A DNA stretch of 64,000 nt, taken from Treponema sp. Its GTDB lineage: Bacteria; Spirochaetota; Spirochaetia; Treponematales; Treponemataceae. Shown here in pieces: positions 1-9,202 of this stretch; position 1 is the stretch's first letter; each line of letters opens with the position of its first letter. The stretch covers positions 29,551 through 93,550 of the forward strand of contig JAKSTG010000008.1 of assembly GCA_024402695.1 (NCBI GenBank), given 5' to 3'. The notes below the pieces were generated by a model, which was not told the origin of the DNA, did no database searches, and saw nothing but the letters and a program-made list of their open reading frames with translations. A program made the position numbers and the translations under genes.

Positions 1-20
1 TAAAAGGCAGCCTTTTTTGT
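1..20. terminator. Partial terminator-like sequence at window edge
   Basis: AAAAGGC and GCCTTTTTT flank one base and precede the end of the minus-strand glycosidase gene. It resembles the end of a longer GC stem with a T tract, like the terminator at 45975, but the window edge cuts off the context. Confidence 0.3.
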
Positions 21-21
21 T

Positions 22-1632
22 CTAGAGCATTCTGGATAGTCCCAGTGTAAGAGGACTGTTCCAGTAAATTGCAATTTCGTTGGTACTGTAGCTTCCCTGG
101 TGATCAATAAAACACTTAAGAGGTGCCGCCCCCTGAAGTTTCTCTTTTGCTATAGCATCATTAAGCCCGGCACCAGGCCCACCACTCAACATGCCGGGCA
201 TAGGCTTTTTAAGGAAGCCGGAAGGTCTGTGGTGAGGGTTTTTCATAGGATTTGAGCCGAAACCTGTTACATAGCAGTAATCTACAGGATTTACGCCCAG
301 AATGTATGAAAGCTGGCGCTGGAAGCAATGGAAGTATTCTTCGTCGCCTGTAAGGTCGTAGGCCATTGTAAGACAGTGTCCGGCATCCATGACGGCACCG
401 TTACTTCCCCAGAAAATCTTTGGAAGTGGATATGCAAAAACGTTGGAATCGGCAATTTCCAGAGCCTTGTCGGCAGTGGCAATAACTGCCTCCTTGATTT
501 CTTCAATCAGGCCGTCTGCAATTTTGCGGCTTTCTGCATCCAGAGATTCCAGAAGTTTCTGGTCCAGGCGCAGAAGACATTCGTTTCCGAAGCCTGTAAA
601 ACAGCCCCAGCCGAAGCCGTCGCCCCACCATGGGTTCTGCTGCAGTTCCTTACGCATCTGAACCGCCTTTTTAAGGTATTCAGCGTCTCCTGTAGCCCCG
701 AAAAGAGCGCAGAGAGCGAAATAACGTTCATCCTTTGCACAGCCGTCGCCATAGCCCCCTGTAGTGATTTCAGGAGGGTTTTTATAGAGTTCATCCTCAT
801 GGGAATCAAGATATTCCTGGGAAAGCTTAGCGGCCTTAATAAGGCGGTCTGCAAAATCAGGATCAGAATCCTTATAGAATTTTGCGGCGTAAGCACAGGC
901 GCCTGCAAAGTCTGCAGTTGCAGTTGTAGAAACAGGAGCCAGTACCAGAGGATCTTTTTCCTTGTCAGGCCAGATGAAACCGCAGAAGCGGTAGCAAGAA
1001 GCCTTGTGATAAACGGCACCGTCTTCTCGCTGCATGCGCAGGAACCATTCCAGTTCAAAGCGGACTTCATCCAGAATGGACAATTCTTCGTGCCAGAACT
1101 TCATTGTATTGCCGTAAAGGCCTTTTTCTGTTTCGTATGAATAAAGCAGGTCCATTACAGTCTTGGCACCGGCTACGATATAACGGCCGTAGTCTCCGGC
1201 ATCGTGCCAACCGCCGTCAGCAGTCTTCTTGCGGTCAGTACCGTAAATATCAGCTGGACCTGTGTGACAGGCTTCATGACCCCATACAGGGTCTTTTACA
1301 GCCTCTCCACAACGGCTAAGGGTAAAATATTCAAGAGAGGTACGGTAAAGGTCCTTATAAACACCAGCCTTAATATCAAATCCGTAACTTTCGTTTCCGT
1401 CATATTCAATTGTATAGCGGCCTTCTTCTGAAAGGGCAGAAAAATCCACAAGGGCGTATTTTCCGCCGGCCAGTTCATCCTGGCGAACATCAGAAAGTGT
1501 TCCTTCAAAAACTACGGCACCTTTGTTATTTTTTACGACAAAAGATGCAGCTTTTTCGTTAAGAACTTCAACCACAGCCACTTTATCGGCATCAGGGAGG
1601 TAACCAACCTGATTAACAAAAATCTTACTCAT
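22..1632 (-). CDS. Glycoside hydrolase family 9 enzyme (cytoplasmic endoglucanase/cellodextrinase-like)
   Basis: The 536-residue protein starts with an Ig-like CelD-type N-terminal domain (FVNQVGYLP at residues 5-13), followed by an (alpha/alpha)6-barrel catalytic domain. The GH9 signature WHDAGDYG (about 142-149) carries the catalytic-base aspartates. NPHHRPS and the NEIAIYWN motif near residue 519 carry the substrate-binding histidine and the proton-donor glutamate. There is no signal peptide, so it probably acts in the cytoplasm on imported beta-oligosaccharides (cellodextrins or related sugars) rather than on polymeric cellulose. The start has a GGGGGA ribosome binding site. It lies 18 bp after a PfkB kinase gene on the same strand, which suggests uptake and phosphorylation of the released sugar. 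Family assignment is firm; substrate is inferred. Confidence 0.9.
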   Translation of the reverse strand: MSKIFVNQVGYLPDADKVAVVEVLNEKAASFVVKNNKGAVVFEGTLSDVRQDELAGGKYALVDFSALSEEGRYTIEYDGNESYGFDIKAGVYKDLYRTSLEYFTLSRCGEAVKDPVWGHEACHTGPADIYGTDRKKTADGGWHDAGDYGRYIVAGAKTVMDLLYSYETEKGLYGNTMKFWHEELSILDEVRFELEWFLRMQREDGAVYHKASCYRFCGFIWPDKEKDPLVLAPVSTTATADFAGACAYAAKFYKDSDPDFADRLIKAAKLSQEYLDSHEDELYKNPPEITTGGYGDGCAKDERYFALCALFGATGDAEYLKKAVQMRKELQQNPWWGDGFGWGCFTGFGNECLLRLDQKLLESLDAESRKIADGLIEEIKEAVIATADKALEIADSNVFAYPLPKIFWGSNGAVMDAGHCLTMAYDLTGDEEYFHCFQRQLSYILGVNPVDYCYVTGFGSNPMKNPHHRPSGFLKKPMPGMLSGGPGAGLNDAIAKEKLQGAAPLKCFIDHQGSYSTNEIAIYWNSPLTLGLSRML

Positions 1633-1650
1633 GTCTTTTCCCCCAAAATA

Positions 1651-2604
1651 TTACTTTATTGTTCCCGGCACTTCGCTTTCGGCGTTGCGGGCGGCACACC
1701 AGGTACCTTTTTTCAAAGCCGCAGCCATATCAGCTGATTTCAGATATTCATAAATGAATCCTGCATTGAAAGTGTCTCCGCAGGCAGTTGTGTTTACAGG
1801 CACAATCTTTTCTACAGGGCATGAATAGAATTCTCCCTTACAGGCGGCATAAGTTTCGTCAGTTCCGCGGGTAAGAACAAGGATATTTCCAAGTTCAACT
1901 GATTTTTCAATTACCAGCTGGCGGAGCTTTTCTTCCGGAACCGGGAATGTGTAACCGAAGGTAGAACAGAATTCTTCTTCGTTGATTTTGATTATCTGTG
2001 GAGTACAGATTTCCAGAGTCTTAAGCAGATCTTTACCGCAGAAATCGGCAAGGAGAATCACACCGGAATCTACCACTTTTTTTGAAATACGGGCCTGAAA
2101 ATCCTCCGACCACATGGCAGGACGGCTTCCCGCAAGAACCACTGCCTGGCAAGAGGTTTTGAGGGGTCTGTCCCCTTTGTTCAGGTTGTCTGAGGGGTCT
2201 GTCCCCTCTGTCAAAGCTTCTTCCAGCAGATCCAGGAATTCCCCCTCGGCCCCATTACGGTCAAAATCCAGGGCCGGCTCCCCTACTACAAGTTCTGTGG
2301 TTTCGTGATTTTCTGAATCAAGAAGTGTAAGGCATTCGCGGGTAAAACCCGGAATCATTACGCTTTTTACAGCAAGACCATCCCGTTTTGCCAGATCCAT
2401 AAACAGCTCTGCATTTTCGCTGCCAAGAGGACAAAGGGAAAGAGACACTCCCGGTTCCAGCATATCAAGAACGCGGGCTGTGTTTACTGCCTTTCCGGAT
2501 GCGTCCAGACGATAAGATTTTGACCGGTTAACGTGTGTAAGAGAAACCTTGTCAAAAGTAACGGTTTTCTGAAGTGTGGAGCTGAGACAGATTGTCAGAA
2601 TCAT
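1651..2604 (-). CDS. PfkB-family sugar kinase (1-phosphofructokinase/tagatose-6-phosphate kinase-like)
   Basis: A 317-residue ribokinase-fold kinase. The N-terminus (MILTICLSSTLQKTV) resembles FruK/LacC proteins, and the C-terminal signature reads TTACGDTFNAGF, containing the catalytic aspartate and the anion-hole GDTF. It would phosphorylate a sugar or sugar phosphate with ATP in the cytoplasm; the exact substrate cannot be read from sequence. A start ATG at 2604 has GAGG upstream. It sits 10 bp after the HAD phosphatase gene and 18 bp before the GH9 gene, so the three are probably one operon. A roughly 20-residue stretch (EGTDPSDNLNKGDRPLKTS) is encoded by a duplicated repeat and interrupts a normally compact loop. 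Confidence 0.85.
   Translation of the reverse strand: MILTICLSSTLQKTVTFDKVSLTHVNRSKSYRLDASGKAVNTARVLDMLEPGVSLSLCPLGSENAELFMDLAKRDGLAVKSVMIPGFTRECLTLLDSENHETTELVVGEPALDFDRNGAEGEFLDLLEEALTEGTDPSDNLNKGDRPLKTSCQAVVLAGSRPAMWSEDFQARISKKVVDSGVILLADFCGKDLLKTLEICTPQIIKINEEEFCSTFGYTFPVPEEKLRQLVIEKSVELGNILVLTRGTDETYAACKGEFYSCPVEKIVPVNTTACGDTFNAGFIYEYLKSADMAAALKKGTWCAARNAESEVPGTIK
2159..2211. repeat. Duplicated GAGGGGTCTGTCCCCT repeat inside the PfkB gene
   Basis: Two identical 16-bp copies at 2161-2176 and 2192-2207, 31 bp apart, each an AGGGG-N5-CCCCT hairpin with partly conserved flanks. They are in frame and add about 20 residues to the kinase. Confidence 0.8.
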
Positions 2605-2614
2605 ATTTACCTCG

Positions 2615-3235
2615 TTATAAATCCAGCAGGTCTTTTATGCCTTTGATTGTGTATTCAGCCTTATCCACAGTTTTTCCAAATCCGTAGGAAGCGTGAATAA
2701 AAGGGATTCCGGCTTCATGGGTTGCATCGGCGTCTCCCTGAGTGTCTCCGATATAGGCAGGATTATTCAGACCGTTTCTTTCGATAATCAGTCTGATATT
2801 GCCGGCCTTAAGGATTTTTGCGTCACCAAAACAGGCGTGATCCATAAAATAGGGACCAAAGCCTGTAACGCGAAGCATGGTTTCTATGTAACCGCTCTGG
2901 CAGTTGGAAACAATGTACATTTTGTATTTCTTGCTCAGGACTTCAAAAGTTTCTTTCATGTCAGGGTAGAGTTTCCCGCCGATTGAGCCTACTGCGGCTT
3001 CCTCTTTTTCATAGCAGAGTTCTTCGTATTTTCTGCGGACTTCATCACTTTCTTCAGGAAGGATTGCTTTGATGATTACATCCATTGGCTTTCCAAAAAG
3101 ACCTTTCAGATCATCTGCAGTTACATGGGCATAAGAAAGTCCCATTTCATCAAGAGCTTCGTTCCAGGCGGGAGCAACAACCGGAGTAGTATCCCAGATT
3201 GTTCCGTCTACATCAAAAATCAGTGAATCAAACAT
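2615..3235 (-). CDS. HAD-superfamily hydrolase (phosphoglycolate phosphatase-like)
   Basis: A HAD hydrolase of about 206 residues. FDVDGTIWD at the N-terminus is motif I with the nucleophile and acid/base aspartates, SNCQ is motif II, and YIGDTQGDADA is motif IV. A helical cap lies between motifs I and II (C1 cap, as in Gph/PGMB). It probably dephosphorylates a small phosphorylated metabolite. I place the start at the internal ATG 3235, directly before the family N-terminus; an upstream ATG at 3277 would add 14 residues not expected in the family. Neither start has a convincing Shine-Dalgarno. It is the first gene of the likely HAD-PfkB-GH9 operon. Confidence 0.85.
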   Translation of the reverse strand: MFDSLIFDVDGTIWDTTPVVAPAWNEALDEMGLSYAHVTADDLKGLFGKPMDVIIKAILPEESDEVRRKYEELCYEKEEAAVGSIGGKLYPDMKETFEVLSKKYKMYIVSNCQSGYIETMLRVTGFGPYFMDHACFGDAKILKAGNIRLIIERNGLNNPAYIGDTQGDADATHEAGIPFIHASYGFGKTVDKAEYTIKGIKDLLDL

Positions 3236-3340
3236 ATTAAAAAAGATAGCAGATTTTGTGATTTTTTTCAGTTCCATTTTCCGCTTTTGTCTTTTTAACG
3301 CCTATTAACAGTTAGCAAAAATATAAAATGGGAGATTTAT

Positions 3341-6300
3341 ATGAAAAAAATTCTGACTGCTATTTTAGGAGCAGGTTTGATGATTTTGCCTTTGCCGGCA
3401 GATTCCTTTGCCATTATCGATAACGGTCATGGGGGAGTAAAAATTATTGATACAACCGGTACCGATCCCCGAGGTCAGCCTGGAGGAAACCAGGACGGTG
3501 TAGGCGGTAACGGAGGTGGTGGCGAAGGACAGCAAGGCGGAACAGATACGGCCTCTTTGGAACAGGCAAAAGACGAAGCAACTGCAGAAATTGAAAACTT
3601 TCTTGAAGCAGCTTCTTCAGACGGAGAATCTGTGGCGGATGGTGGAGAAGCACTGGCAGCCGCAGAAGCCATTGCCGCAGAGGCGTCTTCATCCGACGGA
3701 GGCGAAGGAGGAGACGGTGGTGAAACTTTGAGTACAGCGGCCCTTGCAGCGGAAGGTGGCGAAAACGCCGATGCGGCCGGAGCGGAAACAGCGGCAGCAT
3801 CGGCAGAGACTGCAGGAGACCCTGTCTCCATTGTCCGCGGTGAATACTTTCAGAAAGAAACTGACATTTCGCTAAAAAAAGATTTTTCCGTGCAAAGAAT
3901 TTACCGCACAGGAAATCCTGTTACAGGAAGTTTTGGAAAAGGTTGGTCCGGAACTCTGGATCAGAGACTTTTATTCAACGGGAATCCTTCTTCCAAAAAG
4001 CTTCTGATAAAGGCAGAGAATGAACTTAATGAATTGTACGCCAGCCTGGAAACTTTAAATAATGAAATCAAGAAATACTATCTTGCTGCACCGACTTACA
4101 ATTCCCTTTTAGGAACTTATTCCTTCAGCACCATAAACAATTTACTCACAGTAAGAATCCTGTCTGCCAAAGAAGGCATTGAAGAAGCCAACAAGGAAAT
4201 TTCAAAAGCGGAACATTTGAAGAATAACCTTCGCGGAAATGATTATGTACAGGACTGTAAGGATGCAAAGGCACACTACCAGGCAAAGTATGATGCACTG
4301 GTCCAGCTTAAAAATACTCTGCCAGGCATTCAGGAACTTCACACAAATCTCTGGAACAAGATAAAAAGTTACAGAAACAAAATCAGTTCCTTTACCAATC
4401 AGGATGGCCAGAACAATACTCTTCTGGAAAACTATTCTGAATCCCGCTTTGAAGGAACTCCCGAAGAATGGTATCGCACAGGGCGCGGAAATTTTACTTT
4501 CCTTGATGAATCAGGCTCCCCTGTCTGCTTTGTAAAAGAAAAAAATAATGTAGATGAAACAACAGTCTGGGTACCAAAGAAAACGGAACCGGGGGACTTT
4601 CTCCGTATAGAACCTAGTTCTGAAGGCTACGTTCTTTATAAAAGAAACGGTGACAGTCTTTTATTTTCCGAAAAAGGTTTCATTTTAAAAATCACTGATG
4701 TTAATTCCAATCAGATTATTATTTCCCGTGATGAAGAAAACAAAATTACGGAGGTTAAATCTTCCTTCGGAGAGACATACAAACTCGCCTATGAGGATTC
4801 TTTTATTTCTGGAATTGTAAATTGCCGTGATCCAACTGATAAAAAAAGTTTCACTTATGAAAACGGATTTCTGCATTCCGTAACAGATGAGGCCGGAGAC
4901 ACAACTGTAATGGTTTACGATGCTTCTGGAATCCTTGTGAATCTTCTTAAACCAGACGGAAGTCGAATCACCTTTACACCCGGAGAAGAATTTTCTGACG
5001 GCAGAAAACTCATTACACAGACGACCGATGAAGAAGGTAACTCGGAACATTTTGTATTTTCTCCTTCTGAAAGAACTACGCTTTATAAAAACACTGCAGG
5101 AGACTCTACCCTTTATACCTATGATGAAAATTTCAACACAACTTCAATAACAGCTGCCAACGGAGACTCCGTAATTTATGATTACAATAAACTTAATCAG
5201 ATAATCAGAGAAAACAGAAATGGTTTTGTTATTGAAAAGAAATATGATTCTGCAGGCAACCTGACTGAAGCTAGCTTCCCTGATGGAACCAAAGAAAGTT
5301 TCACCTACGACTCCTTTGGAAATTTCACATCCTTTACAGACAGGGACGGTTTCAGAATTACTTATGATAGAGATAAAAAAGGAAATCTGATTTCTGTAAA
5401 AGAAAATGACAAAATCACTTTATCACGCACAATTAATTCCCAGGGCTACCTTACCGAAGAAACTGTTCACGGTGCATCGGATGTTACGACCTATTACAAA
5501 TACGATTCTTTCGGGAATCTGGAAGAAGAAAAACGGGGAAATGTATGTACAAAATACTCATTTGATAATAGAAACAGACTTATTTGCATTCAAATCAACA
5601 ATAAACCTTACGTTACAATTACATACAAAGGCAAATCAAGAATCGAAGAATACATAAATCATCTGAGAATTGAAAGGACCTTCAACAACAGAAAAGATCT
5701 GGTCCGTGTGGAAGAAACTGACACAATCACAGGAGAGAAAAGAATCTCCGAATACACCTACGACAAAAGGCATCTTCCAATTAAAAAAACAGTTTCCGGA
5801 AACAAAGGCTCTTTTGTTCAGTGGGAAAAAGAATGGACAGCAGATTCAAAGCTCAAAAAATCAGTTGAATATAATGAAAACCAGACAGAGGCTTTTGTTA
5901 CTGAATATAAATGGATTTCAGGAATTCTGACTTCGAAAACAATTTACAGAAAATCAGATCCGGAAAGAAAATCAACTGAAAACTACAAGTTAACCTTTTT
6001 GCAGAATAATATTCGTGAATTGGAATTTACCGATGCTGAAGGAATCAGGACTTCCTGTACAATGGATTCAAAAGACAAGATTCTTTCTTATAAAGACGGC
6101 ATGGGGCAGATCTTCAACAACAACTACACACCAGCCGGCCGCGCGGTTTCCTCAGAAACCAGTTTGGGTGGAATTACAGAATATCTTTACGATGAATATT
6201 TCAATCCTTCAGGCTTTCTTGAAAAACAGAATGATTCACTTCTAAAGAAAAATACTTACAAACTAAGTGCTTCAGGTGAACCGGTTCATTTTGAAAACGG

Positions 6301-9202
6301 ACGTAACGAAAAAACAGAATATTTCTACAACGAGGAAGGCAAGCTCTGGAAAATCACTTCTGCTCACGGAAATATTTTTTATCACTATGATGCTTTTGGA
6401 AGAACAACAGAAATCATTTCTGGAGACACAGAATCCCTTTCTTCTGCAGAACGATACACTCTATTTAACTACAATAATGACGGACGAAAGATTACCATCA
6501 ATTATGGCGGAGCTACGGAAACTGTCTATGAACTGGACGCCTGGAACAGACCGGTGAAAGTTACTGACGGAGAAGGGAATTCTTTTTCGGCGGTTTACAA
6601 TCTTCAGGGAAGGATTTCTGAAGTCACAGATTCATACGGAAACAAAACTTTGAATGAATACGATGCCCAGAACAGGATCACAAAGATACGTTACTGTGAC
6701 GGCGAAGAAGAAAGTTTTGAATATGACCTGAACGGCTACTGCATCTCAAAAAAAGATTCCGAAGGCATTTCCTGGTCAGGAACTTATGATTCCAAGGGGA
6801 ATCTTCTTTCCGAAAAAGGTCGGCTTTGTCCCGAGAAAAAATATACTTACGACAATAATGGAAACCTGATTTCTGTTTCATCTGGTGACTGGAAGGAAAC
6901 TTATCAGTATAGCAACAAAGGAAAATCAGTTTCACTTAAAGATGCCAACGGCAATACAAGCACATTCGAACGAAATGCACTTGGCCGTGTAATACTTGAA
7001 AAAAACAGACTGAATAATTCACAATCCCTTGAATACGATCTGGAAGATTCTGTTTCAGGAAAAACTGATTTTTCTGGAAACCGGTTTATCTTTGAATACA
7101 GTCCTGGAAAAAATACAACCAAAATCAACGGAGAAATTGATTCAATCATAAAATCGAATTCTTCGGATGACTGTATTTCCGCTTCCAACAAAAGCAGTCA
7201 TCTTCAATTCTCCTATGACAAACGTGGACAGCTCATTTCTTCTTTTGACGAAGAATCCTGTGAGACTCTGACCTACACCTACAACAGAGCCGGCCTTCGT
7301 ACACGGCTTCAGGGAGCAGGACGAGACATCCGTTACACCTACGGGAAAATGGGCGAAGTTCTTGAAGTCGAAGATGTAGCCACAGGCCTTTCAGTTTCCT
7401 TTACTTACGACAACAGACTGCGTGAAATAAAAAGACTTTACGGAAACGGAGTTTCCATTGAAAAAACTTATGACAGAATCGGGAGACTTACTTCGATCTG
7501 CCAGAAAGATTCGTTGGGAAACATCCAGATGGCGGAAGCTTACGGGTACAATGAACAGGGACAGATTGAGACTTCAATGAATTTTGAGGGCAAGGTAACT
7601 GTTTATGAATATGACCGCCTGAACAGACTTATTAAAGTCTATTATCCTGAAGAAAATGATTCTGTTTCCGAAGGCCTTGAAAATTACTTTCTTACAAAAG
7701 ACCAGATTGAAAGACTTTGTGATGCCGTAAAAACTTACCAGCCGTTCTTGAATCTATATCCTATGGGAGTCTATTCTGCAGAAACTTATACCTATGACAA
7801 CAACGGAAACAGACTTTCAAAAACCTTCAAAGGGGTCCGCACTGATTATATTTATGATGCAGAAAACCGTCTGACAGAAATTTGCATTAACGGAAATTCA
7901 GTTGTAAAATATCAACATGATAAAAATGGTAATCTGATTTCAGAAATTTCTTCTGACCTCCAGATTGATTATGAATATTCTGCTTCCAATCGCATGACTG
8001 GTTATGAACGAATGGAAAAAGGAAATTATTCATCCTGTCTCTACTTCTACGATGCCTTTAACCGCAGAATACTTCAAACCCGTAACAATGAGGAATCTAC
8101 AAAGACTTTGTATGATGGTCTTACCTTGGATGTTATAAAAGAAAGTCCCGTTTTCTTTAACGGGCTTTTTACAGATACATACAAAAACGAGTTCTATATG
8201 AGGGACAACGACAGCCCCCGGGGACGTTCTGCATCAGGCTACGACTCCGGCACATTCCAGTTTCAGGATTCTCTTCCACTCACCGTTTCGGGTAATGTCA
8301 TGGGCAGACTTGAAAACTCAATGCCGGAATATTTCACTCCCGATATCCGACACTCTGTAAAAAACTCAACAGGCATCTACGGCACCTTGGAAAAGGAATA
8401 CACCTATGATGCTTTCGGCAATTCTCTTTCATCAGAAAAACCATACTACGGCTATTCCGGAAAACGTCTGAACTCCCAGACCGGCCTTTACGATTACGGC
8501 TTCCGCGACTACTCCCCTTCCACTGCCCGCTGGAACACTGTTGACCCAATCCGCGACGGCCGCAACTGGTACTCCTTCGTCGCCAACGATCCTGTGAACT
8601 ATGTTGATATGTGGGGGCTCTTTGCTTATTTAGGCAACAAACAGGTATCTCCTAAAAAGACCACAGTCTATGTTGTCAGAAATAATGATAAACTTGGTAA
8701 CTCGTTTGATTCTACCCGTTACATTAGAAAAGAAGATTGTTTTGGAAATGTTAAATATACATACCAGGATGTCGTTGGCGCAAACTGTAGTCAATACAAT
8801 TCTGAAAACAAAGATGGTTATACTCTTCCCGACGGAAAATATTATTTAACAGGGAAAAATTTGTATGCTCAGGCAGACGGAACATATGATTCCAATTCTT
8901 ATTATAATACACTTACCATTAAGACTAATGACCCAAATGTAGCTAAAGATGTTGCGAACGAAATGAACACTGCACAAGATGTTCTTATGCATGCAAATCA
9001 ACGAAAAAAAGATAAAGATGGACCATATAACAGCAATAAAGAACCTGGAAGTGCCGCATGTGTTATTTCAAAAGATGGTCAGGCAAGTCACGATAAAATG
9101 ATGACAGAACTGATGGACGGTGTTCTTTATCCAGAATCTATTGAACTTCAAATTATTTCTCTTTCAAATCAAAACAAGAAAAAAGAGGCTAAATCCGAAT
9201 AA
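3341..9202 (+). CDS. Secreted RHS/YD-repeat protein with variable C-terminal tip
   Basis: A 1953-residue polymorphic-toxin-like protein. It has a signal peptide (about 1-24), a Gly/Glu/Ala-rich low-complexity linker (about 45-165), a DUF6531-like segment (DPVSIVRGEYFQ to GKGWSGTLDQRL), a Lys/Glu-rich probable coiled coil (about 220-350), many YD repeats (for example YDSFGN, YDAENRL) forming the beta-cage shell, and the RHS core motif ending YVDMWGLF near residue 1760. The last ~190 residues differ in character and should be the effector or specificity tip. The tip has LPDGKYYLTG, then LMHAN (His ~1884), then GSAACVIS (Cys ~1907), an order reminiscent of YkuD/DUF5675-type His-Cys folds. That resemblance is only a hypothesis. 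A GGGAG ribosome binding site precedes the ATG. The stop overlaps the next start (TAATG). Confidence 0.88.
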   Translation: MKKILTAILGAGLMILPLPADSFAIIDNGHGGVKIIDTTGTDPRGQPGGNQDGVGGNGGGGEGQQGGTDTASLEQAKDEATAEIENFLEAASSDGESVADGGEALAAAEAIAAEASSSDGGEGGDGGETLSTAALAAEGGENADAAGAETAAASAETAGDPVSIVRGEYFQKETDISLKKDFSVQRIYRTGNPVTGSFGKGWSGTLDQRLLFNGNPSSKKLLIKAENELNELYASLETLNNEIKKYYLAAPTYNSLLGTYSFSTINNLLTVRILSAKEGIEEANKEISKAEHLKNNLRGNDYVQDCKDAKAHYQAKYDALVQLKNTLPGIQELHTNLWNKIKSYRNKISSFTNQDGQNNTLLENYSESRFEGTPEEWYRTGRGNFTFLDESGSPVCFVKEKNNVDETTVWVPKKTEPGDFLRIEPSSEGYVLYKRNGDSLLFSEKGFILKITDVNSNQIIISRDEENKITEVKSSFGETYKLAYEDSFISGIVNCRDPTDKKSFTYENGFLHSVTDEAGDTTVMVYDASGILVNLLKPDGSRITFTPGEEFSDGRKLITQTTDEEGNSEHFVFSPSERTTLYKNTAGDSTLYTYDENFNTTSITAANGDSVIYDYNKLNQIIRENRNGFVIEKKYDSAGNLTEASFPDGTKESFTYDSFGNFTSFTDRDGFRITYDRDKKGNLISVKENDKITLSRTINSQGYLTEETVHGASDVTTYYKYDSFGNLEEEKRGNVCTKYSFDNRNRLICIQINNKPYVTITYKGKSRIEEYINHLRIERTFNNRKDLVRVEETDTITGEKRISEYTYDKRHLPIKKTVSGNKGSFVQWEKEWTADSKLKKSVEYNENQTEAFVTEYKWISGILTSKTIYRKSDPERKSTENYKLTFLQNNIRELEFTDAEGIRTSCTMDSKDKILSYKDGMGQIFNNNYTPAGRAVSSETSLGGITEYLYDEYFNPSGFLEKQNDSLLKKNTYKLSASGEPVHFENGRNEKTEYFYNEEGKLWKITSAHGNIFYHYDAFGRTTEIISGDTESLSSAERYTLFNYNNDGRKITINYGGATETVYELDAWNRPVKVTDGEGNSFSAVYNLQGRISEVTDSYGNKTLNEYDAQNRITKIRYCDGEEESFEYDLNGYCISKKDSEGISWSGTYDSKGNLLSEKGRLCPEKKYTYDNNGNLISVSSGDWKETYQYSNKGKSVSLKDANGNTSTFERNALGRVILEKNRLNNSQSLEYDLEDSVSGKTDFSGNRFIFEYSPGKNTTKINGEIDSIIKSNSSDDCISASNKSSHLQFSYDKRGQLISSFDEESCETLTYTYNRAGLRTRLQGAGRDIRYTYGKMGEVLEVEDVATGLSVSFTYDNRLREIKRLYGNGVSIEKTYDRIGRLTSICQKDSLGNIQMAEAYGYNEQGQIETSMNFEGKVTVYEYDRLNRLIKVYYPEENDSVSEGLENYFLTKDQIERLCDAVKTYQPFLNLYPMGVYSAETYTYDNNGNRLSKTFKGVRTDYIYDAENRLTEICINGNSVVKYQHDKNGNLISEISSDLQIDYEYSASNRMTGYERMEKGNYSSCLYFYDAFNRRILQTRNNEESTKTLYDGLTLDVIKESPVFFNGLFTDTYKNEFYMRDNDSPRGRSASGYDSGTFQFQDSLPLTVSGNVMGRLENSMPEYFTPDIRHSVKNSTGIYGTLEKEYTYDAFGNSLSSEKPYYGYSGKRLNSQTGLYDYGFRDYSPSTARWNTVDPIRDGRNWYSFVANDPVNYVDMWGLFAYLGNKQVSPKKTTVYVVRNNDKLGNSFDSTRYIRKEDCFGNVKYTYQDVVGANCSQYNSENKDGYTLPDGKYYLTGKNLYAQADGTYDSNSYYNTLTIKTNDPNVAKDVANEMNTAQDVLMHANQRKKDKDGPYNSNKEPGSAACVISKDGQASHDKMMTELMDGVLYPESIELQIISLSNQNKKKEAKSE

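Noticed and set aside
328..1140. Long plus-strand ORF opposite the GH9 gene
   Set aside because: Antisense shadow of a well-supported glycosidase with all family motifs on the minus strand.
3444..3831. Minus-strand ORFs opposite the RHS low-complexity region
   Set aside because: They result from the biased Gly/Glu/Ala codons of the RHS linker and have no start signals.
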